DNA of 11,117 nt, from NCBI GenBank assembly GCA_024645145.1, contig JAHEGL010000074.1, forward strand, positions 1 to 11,117, in the 5' to 3' direction. Below the pieces are notes generated by a model. It saw nothing but the letters and a program-made list of their open reading frames with translations. It made no database searches and was not told where the DNA came from. This DNA comes from Planktotalea sp. GTDB taxonomy: Bacteria > Pseudomonadota > Alphaproteobacteria > Rhodobacterales > Rhodobacteraceae. The position numbers and the translations under genes were made by a program. Positions 1-6,248 of the stretch are shown piece after piece (the stretch's first letter is position 1; every line of letters begins with the position of its first letter).

Positions 1-879
1 GCGGGGGGCGGTGGCCTCGCGTTTGGTGATGGAAAATTGATCGTTACTTCCGGCTTCGGTACATTACGAGCGCTTGATCCCTCCAGCGGTGCGACGCTTT
101 GGGAGCAAGATTTGCTCGCGGCGACGACGGGAACACCAGCGATTTCGCGCGGTTTGGTGTATGTCGTCGGTGGCGATAACGTCGCTTGGGCAGTCAATAC
201 GGATTCGGGGCGGGTTGCTTGGCAGCTTGATGGCTCTGCGGGGATTTCACGCGTGTCTGGCGGACCTGCGCCTGCGGTTGGGGAAGACCTGGTTATTTTC
301 GCGAATGGCACAGGCGAGCTGCAAGCGGCGTTTCGTCAAGGCGGCACACGGCGTTGGGATGCAACTGTCGCTGGTAGCCGCCGCGGCATAGCTGCGACGA
401 CTGTAAGTGACATCACGGGTGATCCAGTCATCCAAGGTGACACAATATACGCGGGCAGTTATTCAGGCCGCATTGTGGCGCTGAACAAAGACAGCGGCGC
501 GCGTTTGTGGACCGCAAAAGATGGCGCACTTGGGCCTGTTTGGCCTGTGGGTGGGTCTGTTTTTGCAGTGACGGATCGCAACGAATTGGTGCGTCTTGAT
601 GCCGGCTCAGGTGAGCGGATCTGGGGCACGCGTCTGCCATTCTTTACCAAAGACGTGCGTCGCCGCAGTGTTGAGATTGTCGCGCATTATGGCCCTGTTG
701 TTGCGGGTGGCCGTGTGATTGTGGGCTCAAATGATGGTGTTATCCGCAGCTATGAACCTGTGTCCGGTGAGCTGCTCAGCTCTGTCGAAGTGCCGGGTGG
801 TGTGACGACAAACCCGGTGGTTGCTGGCAACGCTCTGTATGTTGTGTCTGCAAAAGGCGTGTTGCACGCGCTGCGCTAA
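1..879 (+). CDS. bamB: BamB-like PQQ-type beta-propeller protein, 3' part (5' end outside window)
   Basis: The reading frame is open from the first base, so the gene starts to the left of the window; 292 codons remain, ending in TAA. The TTG at 37 is an internal leucine codon, not a start. The protein shows at least four copies of the blade motif of PQQ-like propellers (ALD/AVN/ALN/RLD followed by SG and then W, as in ALDPSSGATLW, AVNTDSGRVAW, ALNKDSGARLW, RLDAGSGERIW), plus a fifth, degenerate one (SYEPVSGELL). BamB is the lipoprotein propeller of the outer-membrane BAM complex that helps insert beta-barrel proteins; the lipobox would lie in the missing N-terminus, so membrane anchoring cannot be checked here. 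The der gene follows 95 bases downstream on the same strand, an arrangement I recall from many proteobacteria, which supports BamB over a PQQ-dependent dehydrogenase. The absence of dehydrogenase-specific motifs agrees. The family call is firm; the BamB identity is likely. Confidence 0.82.
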   Translation, partial: AGGGGLAFGDGKLIVTSGFGTLRALDPSSGATLWEQDLLAATTGTPAISRGLVYVVGGDNVAWAVNTDSGRVAWQLDGSAGISRVSGGPAPAVGEDLVIFANGTGELQAAFRQGGTRRWDATVAGSRRGIAATTVSDITGDPVIQGDTIYAGSYSGRIVALNKDSGARLWTAKDGALGPVWPVGGSVFAVTDRNELVRLDAGSGERIWGTRLPFFTKDVRRRSVEIVAHYGPVVAGGRVIVGSNDGVIRSYEPVSGELLSSVEVPGGVTTNPVVAGNALYVVSAKGVLHALR

Positions 880-886
880 ACTCAGC

Positions 887-902
887 AGTGCACAAGCGCA
901 CT
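887..902 (+). other. Small hairpin just after the bamB stop
   Basis: AGTGC and GCACT can form a 5-bp stem around a 6-base loop, starting 7 bases after the bamB stop, followed by TGTTAT. It could be a weak 3'-end or RNA-stabilising structure. The stem is short and the tail is not a clean T run, so I do not call it a terminator. Confidence 0.25.
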
Positions 903-923
903 TGTTATAGACCCCTTTTATAT

Positions 924-964
924 AGCGCCGTTCTAGGTTAGAGCGGCGTTCTGACCCTTTTTTT
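924..964 (+). terminator. Hairpin plus T-tract between bamB and der (possible weak terminator or der leader structure)
   Basis: CGCCGTTCT at 926-934 pairs with AGAGCGGCG at 940-948 around the loop AGGTT, giving nine pairs with one G-T wobble; two further weak pairs extend it to 924-950. A run of seven T follows at 958-964. The run begins about 8-10 bases after the stem rather than directly after it, and it abuts the der ribosome binding site (GGAG, 965-968). That spacing is poor for a standard intrinsic terminator. It could partly end bamB transcription or be a structured der leader. Confidence 0.4.
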
Positions 965-968
965 GGAG
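965..968 (+). promoter_or_regulatory. Ribosome binding site deciding the der start
   Basis: GGAG lies 6 bases before the ATG at 975. The same frame also opens at a TTG at 963, but the ribosome binding site would then lie inside the coding region, so the ATG at 975 is preferred. Confidence 0.75.
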
Positions 969-974
969 CTTTTC

Positions 975-2447
975 ATGAGCTTTTCCCTCGCCATTGTGGG
1001 CCGTCCGAATGTGGGCAAATCCACGCTGTTCAATCGCCTTGTTGGCAAGCGTCTCGCGCTCGTTGACGACCAACCGGGTGTGACGCGCGATCTGCGTGAA
1101 GGCGAAGCGCGTCTTGCGGATTTGCGTTTTACCGTCATTGATACGGCGGGTTTGGAAGAAGCGACCGATGAAAGCCTTCAAGGTCGTATGCGCCGCTTGA
1201 CCGAACGTGCTGTCGATATGGCCGACATTTGTTTGTTTATGATTGATGCGCGGGCAGGGGTGACACCCGCGGATCAAGTCTTTGCTGAGATTCTGCGCAA
1301 ACGATCGGCGCATGTGGTTTTGGCCGCGAACAAGGGCGAAGGTTCTGCGGCGGATGCTGGCGTGATCGAGGCTTATTCGCTTGGTCTTGGTGAGCCTATT
1401 CGCCTCTCTGCGGAGCACGGTGAAGGTTTGAATGATCTTTATTCGCAGCTCATGCCCATCGCTGATGGCTTTGCAGAGCGCGCGGTTGAGCAAGCACCTG
1501 ATGTTGACGTGAGCTTGGATGAAGATGGCGAGTGGGACGAAGACGCGGCCTTTGTGATGCCAAGTGCGAAAAAGCCCCTGCAGATTGCAGTTGTCGGTCG
1601 TCCGAACGCTGGGAAATCAACGCTCATCAATAACATTTTGGGTGAAGACCGCCTTTTGACAGGCCCTGAAGCAGGTATCACGCGCGATGCGATTTCGCTG
1701 CGTACAGAATGGCTTGGCACGCATATTCGCATTTTTGACACCGCTGGTATGCGCAAGAAAGCGAAAGTGCAGGACAAGCTTGAAAAGCTGTCTGTGTCTG
1801 ATGGTCTGCGCGCTGTAAAATTTGCCGAGGTTGTTGTGGTGTTGCTGGACGCAGCCATTCCATTTGAGCAACAAGATTTACGTATCGCAGACTTGGCCGA
1901 GCGCGAAGGCCGTGCAGTGGTTGTTGCGGTGAATAAGTGGGATATTGAGGACTATAAGCAAAACAAACTGCGGGATCTGCGCGAGAGTTTCGAGCGTTTG
2001 CTGCCACAGCTTCGTGGCGCACCTTTAGTAACCGTCTCTGCTAAGACAGGTCGCGGAGTGGATCGTTTGCACGACGCAATCATACGAGCATACGAGACGT
2101 GGAACACGCGTGTGTCTACAGCGTCTTTGAACCGTTGGCTCGCTGGCATGGTCGAGGCGCACCCGCCGCCCGCACCTGCAGGTAAACGCATCAAGCTACG
2201 CTATATGACACAGGCAAAAACGCGCCCGCCTGGTTTTGTGGTTATGTGTTCATTGCCGGATAAAATGAGCGAAAGTTATTCGCGCTATTTGGTCAACGGT
2301 TTGCGCACTGATTTTGATATGCCGGGCACACCAATCCGCCTTTATATGCGCTCTCAAAACGATGCCAACCCGTTCAAAGGGCGCAAAAAGGCAGGGCCCT
2401 CAAAGCTGCGGAAACACACGAAATCAAACATAGAACGTCAGCGCTAA
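975..2447 (+). CDS. der: Der (EngA), two-domain ribosome assembly GTPase
   Basis: Der is an essential GTPase that acts in late assembly of the 50S ribosomal subunit in the cytoplasm. The 490-residue product has the family's usual length and its unique tandem G-domain layout. G domain 1 has the P-loop GRPNVGKS at residues 9-16, DTAG at 56-59 and NKGE at 119-122. G domain 2 has GRPNAGKS at 208-215, DTAG at 255-258 and NKWD at 320-323, with SAK shortly after. A strongly acidic linker (about residues 173-195) separates them, and the basic C-terminal part matches the KH-like domain that binds rRNA. NKGE in place of NKxD in the first domain is a mild variation; an acidic residue is kept. The start is the ATG preceded by GGAG. 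The gene follows bamB on the same strand and its TAA stop overlaps the stop of the convergent membrane-protein gene by 4 bases. Confidence 0.97.
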   Translation: MSFSLAIVGRPNVGKSTLFNRLVGKRLALVDDQPGVTRDLREGEARLADLRFTVIDTAGLEEATDESLQGRMRRLTERAVDMADICLFMIDARAGVTPADQVFAEILRKRSAHVVLAANKGEGSAADAGVIEAYSLGLGEPIRLSAEHGEGLNDLYSQLMPIADGFAERAVEQAPDVDVSLDEDGEWDEDAAFVMPSAKKPLQIAVVGRPNAGKSTLINNILGEDRLLTGPEAGITRDAISLRTEWLGTHIRIFDTAGMRKKAKVQDKLEKLSVSDGLRAVKFAEVVVVLLDAAIPFEQQDLRIADLAEREGRAVVVAVNKWDIEDYKQNKLRDLRESFERLLPQLRGAPLVTVSAKTGRGVDRLHDAIIRAYETWNTRVSTASLNRWLAGMVEAHPPPAPAGKRIKLRYMTQAKTRPPGFVVMCSLPDKMSESYSRYLVNGLRTDFDMPGTPIRLYMRSQNDANPFKGRKKAGPSKLRKHTKSNIERQR

Positions 2448-3154
2448 GCGCGCTGGTTCTTGATCAGCGTTAGGGTGAGTAGTGAAATTCCGACTGCTGC
2501 AAGGATGCTGATCGTTAAGGTTTCAGTGGTATTTGCAGCAATGACTCCGATGAGCGCCCAAATGATGCTTGCAAAATACTCCGGTGCAGATCGGCGTTTG
2601 CGAAAGACTAAGAGGGCTATGATCAAAGCGCCTGTAATGCCAACGATTGCCCAACCAAACGCGCCCATAAAGATGCCATAGCCTGCAAAAACCGTGGCGA
2701 TGGAGACCCAACTCGCTGCTGTAAGCCAACCTGCGTATAGTGCCACCGGCGCTTGAAAGAGCCAGCGGTCACGTTTTGGCGCTTTGATGAGTGCCATGAT
2801 CGCGCCGATTGCCATAAGGATGATTGTGACACTCGCCCATATCGCACTTGCTGTCGCGATTGCGATCCAAGGGACGCCAATAAGCAAACTCACTACAAGT
2901 GGTTTACGCGCATCATGCCAGTCGCTTGCCGTGTCATCAGAGCGTTTCCAAAGCCCAAACACCGCTGAAATAATCAGCCAAAGGTAAATCACGCCCCAAA
3001 TAGCAAAGGCATACCCAGCGGGTTGCACAGGAGGATTGACCTGCGGAATTGGCAGTTGATCAGGTGTAAAGCCCGAGAAAGGTGCAGTAAACACAGGGGA
3101 AACTGCAAAAGCGATGGTAAGCAAAGCGGTGACGGCGGCTGTAAGTTTTATCAT
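2444..3154 (-). CDS. TspO/MBR-like multi-pass membrane protein (tryptophan-rich sensory protein family, long form)
   Basis: The 236-residue product is mostly hydrophobic, with about seven or eight likely membrane segments near residues 3-23, 47-69, 86-106, 108-124, 132-157, 163-184, 193-208 and 212-231. The stretch [13 protein letters not shown] (46-57 region) and the WLFQAP...[17 protein letters not shown] stretch (131-154) resemble the aromatic-rich segments of the TspO/MBR (translocator protein) family. Classical TspO has about 160 residues and five helices; this protein fits the longer relatives often annotated as tryptophan-rich sensory protein, whose ligand and role are not known. The start ATG has only a weak AGG about 9 bases upstream. 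It lies 39 bases after serS on the same strand, so both are probably cotranscribed. No terminator fits at its 3' end because its TAG interlocks with the der stop. Family assignment is moderate and rests on motif resemblance; function is not inferred. Confidence 0.7.
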   Translation of the reverse strand: MIKLTAAVTALLTIAFAVSPVFTAPFSGFTPDQLPIPQVNPPVQPAGYAFAIWGVIYLWLIISAVFGLWKRSDDTASDWHDARKPLVVSLLIGVPWIAIATASAIWASVTIILMAIGAIMALIKAPKRDRWLFQAPVALYAGWLTAASWVSIATVFAGYGIFMGAFGWAIVGITGALIIALLVFRKRRSAPEYFASIIWALIGVIAANTTETLTISILAAVGISLLTLTLIKNQRA

Positions 3155-3193
3155 GAGTTGAAACCTAGCCGCCGCATTAATCTTTTCAAGCAG

Positions 3194-4486
3194 TTACGCG
3201 AGAACACCCGCGCTTGTGAGCGTCGTTTTGCCACCCAGATAAGGCGCAAGTACACTTGGTAGGCTGACGGATCCGTCGTTTTGCTGACCATTTTCGAGCA
3301 CAGCGATCAAGCAACGCCCAACCGCAAGGCCAGAGCCGTTCAACGTATGAACGAACTGGGGTTTGCCGCCATCCTCTGGCTTGAATCGCGCATTCATGCG
3401 GCGCGCTTGGAAATCACCGGTTGTCGAAACTGAGCTAATCTCACGATACGCATTTTGACCGGGAAGCCAAGCTTCGATGTCAAAGGTGCGGCGCGCGCCA
3501 AAGCCCATGTCGCCGGTGCACAAAACCACCGTGCGATAGGGAATTTCCAGCGCTTCCAGCAAACCTTCGGCGCAGCCAAGCATGCGCTTTTGTTCGGCAT
3601 CGCTTTTATCAGGGTGCGTAACAGAGACCATTTCGACCTTTTCAAACTGGTGCTGTCGCAGCATGCCAGACGTGTCACGCCCAGCACTTCCTGCTTCAGA
3701 GCGAAAACAAAGCGTGTGCGCGGTCATGCGAATGGGGAGCGCGCTTTGCTCAAGAATATCGCCCGCGACGGAATAGGTCAGCGGTACTTCAGACGTTGGG
3801 ACAAGCCACCAACCGTTGGTTGTTTGATAGCTATCATCGCCAAATTTCGGCAGTTTATCTGTGCCATACATCGCTTCGTCACGCACGAGGACAGGGCTGT
3901 TAACCTCTGTGAGCTCATTTTGATCCACATGCGTATCGATCATGAATTGCGCCAAAGCACGGTGGATACGCGCAACCGCACCTTTGAGCATCACAAAACG
4001 CGCGCCAGAAATTTTGGCAGCCGTGTCGAAATCCATGGAGGCTGCAACGCCTTCGAGTTCAAAGTGTTCTTTTGCCGTGAAATTAAAGCTTCGCGGCGTG
4101 CCCCAAAGCTTGACTTCGACGTTGCCTTCTTCGTCGGCTCCTTCAGGCACGTCGTCGGCTGGAAGGTTCGGAACACGCGCGAGCATATCTGTAAGGCGCG
4201 CATCTTCGGCCTTGGCTTCTTCATTAAGCTGCGCGACGGCAGCTTTCTTTTCAGCCACCAGCGCACGTAGGCGTTCAAATTCCGCCTCATCGCCGGACGC
4301 TTTGGCCGCACCGACAAGCTTAGACGCTTTGTTTTGTTCAGCTTGCGCTTCTTCTGCCGCTTGGATTTTTGCGCGGCGTGCTGCGTCAATCCTCAACAGA
4401 TCCGAGGACAAAGGTGCATCTCCGCGACGCGCTAGTGCGGCATCAAAATCAGTCGGATTTTCGCGGATGGCTTTGATATCGTGCAT
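3194..4486 (-). CDS. serS: Seryl-tRNA synthetase (class II)
   Basis: SerRS charges tRNA-Ser (and tRNA-Sec where present) with serine using ATP. The 430-residue product has the usual bacterial length. The N-terminal region, about residues 30-100, is rich in Ala, Glu, Lys and Arg and matches the antiparallel coiled-coil arm that grips the long variable arm of tRNA-Ser. The catalytic core shows motif 1 around 181-200 ending in NSPVLV, the serine-binding TSE at 231-233, motif 2 with FRSEAG at 261-266, the SSVST stretch after residue 350, and motif 3 GSGLAVGR at 384-391. An ATG two codons upstream (4492) is also open, but AAGGA at 4495-4499 sits 8 bases from the ATG at 4486 and only 2 from the other, so the protein should begin [10 protein letters not shown], which is also the usual family N-terminus. 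It is shielded from the upstream gene by a strong terminator and so should have its own promoter. The TspO-like gene follows. Confidence 0.97.
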   Translation of the reverse strand: MHDIKAIRENPTDFDAALARRGDAPLSSDLLRIDAARRAKIQAAEEAQAEQNKASKLVGAAKASGDEAEFERLRALVAEKKAAVAQLNEEAKAEDARLTDMLARVPNLPADDVPEGADEEGNVEVKLWGTPRSFNFTAKEHFELEGVAASMDFDTAAKISGARFVMLKGAVARIHRALAQFMIDTHVDQNELTEVNSPVLVRDEAMYGTDKLPKFGDDSYQTTNGWWLVPTSEVPLTYSVAGDILEQSALPIRMTAHTLCFRSEAGSAGRDTSGMLRQHQFEKVEMVSVTHPDKSDAEQKRMLGCAEGLLEALEIPYRTVVLCTGDMGFGARRTFDIEAWLPGQNAYREISSVSTTGDFQARRMNARFKPEDGGKPQFVHTLNGSGLAVGRCLIAVLENGQQNDGSVSLPSVLAPYLGGKTTLTSAGVLA

Positions 4487-4494
4487 GACCATTG

Positions 4495-4499
4495 TCCTT
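4495..4499 (-). promoter_or_regulatory. Ribosome binding site deciding the serS start
   Basis: On the minus strand AAGGA stands 8 bases before the ATG at 4486 but only 2 bases before the in-frame ATG at 4492. The spacing favours the internal ATG. Confidence 0.75.
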
Positions 4500-4554
4500 T
4501 TTTCGTAGTCTTCGTGATAGGTGCCTTATGCAATACCATGCGTGCGCCGTGAAG

Positions 4555-4570
4555 CATCATTCGCATGATG
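4555..4570. repeat. Inverted repeat in the serS leader/promoter region
   Basis: CATCAT and ATGATG form a perfect 6-bp inverted repeat around TCGC (plus strand). It lies between the upstream terminator and serS, about 70 bases before the serS start, where the serS promoter or untranslated leader must be. It could be an operator or a leader hairpin, or chance. I found no convincing -35/-10 pair here. Confidence 0.3.
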
Positions 4571-4597
4571 TCTCAGAAATATATGAACAGCGCCTTT

Positions 4598-4638
4598 AAA
4601 ATAAATAAGCTACCAAGGCGTTGGGGCACCTTGATAGC
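4598..4638 (-). terminator. Strong intrinsic terminator after the small exported protein gene
   Basis: On the minus strand GCTATCAAGGTG pairs with CGCCTTGGTAGC around the loop CCCCAA: 12 continuous pairs, two of them G-U wobbles, with one more A-T pair possible outside. The stem is followed at once by TTATTTATTTT. This is a textbook Rho-independent terminator, 37 bases past the stop codon of the small gene and upstream of serS. On the plus strand no T tract follows, so it works in one direction. Confidence 0.88.
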
Positions 4639-4646
4639 TCTGCATG

Positions 4647-4662
4647 CAAAACCGAAGTTTTG
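4647..4662 (-). other. UUCG-capped hairpin in the 3' untranslated region
   Basis: On the minus strand CAAAAC and GTTTTG flank the tetraloop TTCG, giving a perfect 6-bp stem closed by C-G, the closing pair that makes cUUCGg loops unusually stable. It lies between the stop codon of the small protein gene and the terminator and has no T tract of its own. It probably stabilises the transcript's 3' end. Confidence 0.55.
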
Positions 4663-4675
4663 GTCGTCCTCAAAA

Positions 4676-5044
4676 TTAGTTGGTGCCTGTAGTAGAACCC
4701 CCAGTGGTCATCACGCCGATCAACACGGCAGCCCCTAGAGCCGCGCCAATGCCTGCTGCCCCACCTAATCCGCCGAGCCCTGCGCCGCCAATTGTGTTGC
4801 CAATTGTGCCGCTCGTGGCACCGAATCTTGCAGATCGACGACAAAGCCGCGCTACGGCTCCGTTTACGATACTCGTGCCAGATTGGCAGAAATAGTTTAT
4901 CCCATCAGCGCCGACGACTTCGACAGGATATTGGGTTTCACCGGAGGGACCTACGATAGCGCTTTGTGTGGTTGTGGCTTGTGCAAAAACTGTAGATGCA
5001 CAGAATGTTACCGCAACAAAGACGGAAGCAATTTTTAGTGTCAT
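4676..5044 (-). CDS. Small exported glycine-zipper protein, function unknown
   Basis: I do not recognise this gene. The 122-residue product begins with a clear Sec signal peptide: a Lys at position 4, a hydrophobic core (5-19) and a VFA-QA cleavage region near residues 19-23. The mature part has a short polar domain (24-75) with two cysteines, C53 and C68, that could form a periplasmic disulfide. A stretch of closely spaced glycines follows (about 79-112, with GG, GGLGG and GAALGAA), resembling glycine-zipper membrane segments, and then a Ser/Thr/Gly-rich tail. No lipobox is seen. The start is the ATG at 5044, with AGGTGAG 8 bases upstream; a TTG at 5050 in the same frame is too close to that site. 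It lies 128 bases after the LysR gene on the same strand and has its own terminator, so it may be a single-gene unit. A periplasmic or membrane-associated envelope protein is the most one can infer. Confidence 0.8.
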   Translation of the reverse strand: MTLKIASVFVAVTFCASTVFAQATTTQSAIVGPSGETQYPVEVVGADGINYFCQSGTSIVNGAVARLCRRSARFGATSGTIGNTIGGAGLGGLGGAAGIGAALGAAVLIGVMTTGGSTTGTN

Positions 5045-5052
5045 CGTCAAAA

Positions 5053-5059
5053 CTCACCT
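5053..5059 (-). promoter_or_regulatory. Ribosome binding site deciding the small exported protein start
   Basis: AGGTGAG on the minus strand is a close match to the anti-Shine-Dalgarno complement and sits 8 bases before the ATG at 5044. It is only 2 bases before the alternative TTG at 5050. Confidence 0.75.
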
Positions 5060-5172
5060 AATTAATCGTCAACGAGGTAAGTGTATCTGACGAGTTATTG
5101 TGAGTTATGGGAAAAAACTGCGGTCTGTGCTCAACTTTCGCGCGCACAAATATTTAGTTTATAGTATTGTTT

Positions 5173-6084
5173 TTATAAGTTATTTTCAGAAAATTCGCGT
5201 TGTGCTTTGCGGTATGCGATGATTTCGTCCTGTACGAAGTCGCGGAATACTTGAATGCGCTTGGATTGGCGCAGCTCTTCTGGGTACGCAAGGAACACGG
5301 GTACTTCGTTGGAGCGCAGATCAGGAAGAATGCGCACGAGATTAGGAAAATCCTGTGTCACGTAATCTGGCAGAACGCCGATCCCAAGCCCATGCACAAC
5401 TGATTGGAGCACGCCAAAATAGTTGTTCACTGTGAGCATCGAGGGGACATCATAGGCTAGAAGGTGCTGTATAAGCATAAGGCCCGCGCCAACTTGAGCG
5501 GAGCGCGGGTTTTGACAAATGAGGCGACGGTTGCCGATGTCTTCAATGCTCTCAGGCATGCCATGTTTGGCGACGTAGTCAGGCGAGGCGTAAAGCTGCA
5601 TGTGAACCGTCATCAAGCGTTTGCGAATGAGGTCTGCTTGGCTTGGCTCTTTCATGCGAATAGCGACATCGGCTTCACGCATGGGAAGATCGAGCACCTT
5701 TTCTTCGAGCATCAAGTCAATTTTGAGATTCGGGTATTTCTCGTACAGATGCGGTAAGCGCGGTGCGAGCCAAAGTGACCCAAAGCCGGTTGTCGTGGTG
5801 ACACGAAGTTCGCCAAACACTTCTTCTTCGCTGTCTTTGATGCGTGCTTCGGCGGCGTCGAGTCGTTTGATCATAGCGGTGGTGGCGTCAAACAACAGCT
5901 CGCCTTGCTCTGTCAGGATCAATCCACGGGCATGGCGGTGAAACAGTGTCGTATTAAGACTTTCTTCCAAACCGCGCACCTGTCGCGATACTGCAGATTG
6001 CGAAAGATGAAGCTTGTCACCTGCATGGGTCAAGCTGCCAGCATCAGCGACGGCGTGAAATATTCTGAGCTTATCCCAATCCAT
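5173..6084 (-). CDS. LysR-type transcriptional regulator
   Basis: The 303-residue product has the length and two-part layout of LysR-type regulators. An N-terminal winged helix-turn-helix occupies about residues 1-60, with the typical run FHAVADAGSLTHAGDKLHLS followed by QSAVSRQVRGLEE, then TLFHRHARGLILTEQGELL. A linker helix follows (about 65-90). The effector-binding domain (about 92-290) has the usual ELRVTTTTGFGSLWLAPRL opening, DVAIRM, and GLGIGVLPDYV near its end. The start ATG lacks a strong ribosome binding site. The gene is divergent from the indolepyruvate oxidoreductase gene, with 164 bases between the starts, the classic arrangement for a LysR regulator and its target. That it controls the oxidoreductase, perhaps in response to an aromatic amino acid derivative, is an inference from position only. 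No clear terminator follows it. Confidence 0.93.
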   Translation of the reverse strand: MDWDKLRIFHAVADAGSLTHAGDKLHLSQSAVSRQVRGLEESLNTTLFHRHARGLILTEQGELLFDATTAMIKRLDAAEARIKDSEEEVFGELRVTTTTGFGSLWLAPRLPHLYEKYPNLKIDLMLEEKVLDLPMREADVAIRMKEPSQADLIRKRLMTVHMQLYASPDYVAKHGMPESIEDIGNRRLICQNPRSAQVGAGLMLIQHLLAYDVPSMLTVNNYFGVLQSVVHGLGIGVLPDYVTQDFPNLVRILPDLRSNEVPVFLAYPEELRQSKRIQVFRDFVQDEIIAYRKAQREFSENNL

Positions 6085-6167
6085 CGTGACAACTTTCTAT
6101 CTGGTGCAAATTCACTGGCCTTATACACTCCTAACTGAGCACGCTGCGCTTATCAACGCGGCGTCAT

Positions 6168-6197
6168 TTGAGATTTTACTAGTAAGGTCAGTTATTG
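6168..6197 (+). promoter_or_regulatory. Candidate sigma-70 promoter for the indolepyruvate oxidoreductase gene
   Basis: TTGAGA (6168-6173) and TTATTG (6192-6197) are separated by 18 bases, upstream of the gene with room for a leader of about 45 bases. The -35 is a fair match, the -10 weak. The spacer contains the perfect palindrome TTACTAGTAA, which would place a bound regulator over the promoter. Confidence 0.35.
6176..6185. promoter_or_regulatory. Perfect 10-bp palindrome, candidate operator
   Basis: TTACTAGTAA equals its own reverse complement and lies in the divergent LysR/oxidoreductase control region, within the spacer of the candidate promoter. It does not match the T-N11-A LysR box exactly, so binding by the neighbouring LysR protein is only a suggestion. 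Confidence 0.4.
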
Positions 6198-6206
6198 TAC
6201 CTAACG

Positions 6207-6214
6207 TACCGGTA
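6207..6214. promoter_or_regulatory. Second palindrome in the divergent control region
   Basis: TACCGGTA is a perfect 8-bp palindrome. Around it are two GTAC copies (6197-6200 and 6206-6209) and flanking GTTA (6191-6194) and TAAC (6212-6215), so the stretch 6191-6215 has loose dyad symmetry. It would fall near the transcription start or in the leader of the oxidoreductase gene. Confidence 0.35.
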
Positions 6215-6235
6215 ACAGCACATCAGTTTTGTCTT

Positions 6236-6242
6236 GGGAGGG
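6236..6242 (+). promoter_or_regulatory. Ribosome binding site deciding the oxidoreductase start
   Basis: GGGAGGG ends 6 bases before the ATG at 6249. A TTG at 6234 opens the same frame but overlaps this site, so the ATG is chosen. Confidence 0.8.
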
Positions 6243-6248
6243 ACCCGC

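Noticed and set aside
933..1493. Open frame of 186 codons on the minus strand opposite der
   Set aside because: It is a shadow of the first GTPase domain; its product shows no motif and its start lies inside der.
3455..4270. Open frame of 271 codons on the plus strand across serS
   Set aside because: It lies fully opposite the catalytic core and coiled-coil arm of serS and its translation is low-complexity, Arg/His/Phe-rich, with no family resemblance.
4487..4597. serS promoter
   Set aside because: One must exist here given the terminator upstream, but no -35/-10 pair with acceptable spacing could be found by eye, so no position is given.
5101..5170. Possible terminator after the LysR gene
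   Set aside because: The only pairing seen is TGTGC with GCACA around a 13-base loop and no T tract follows on the minus strand, so it is too weak to call.
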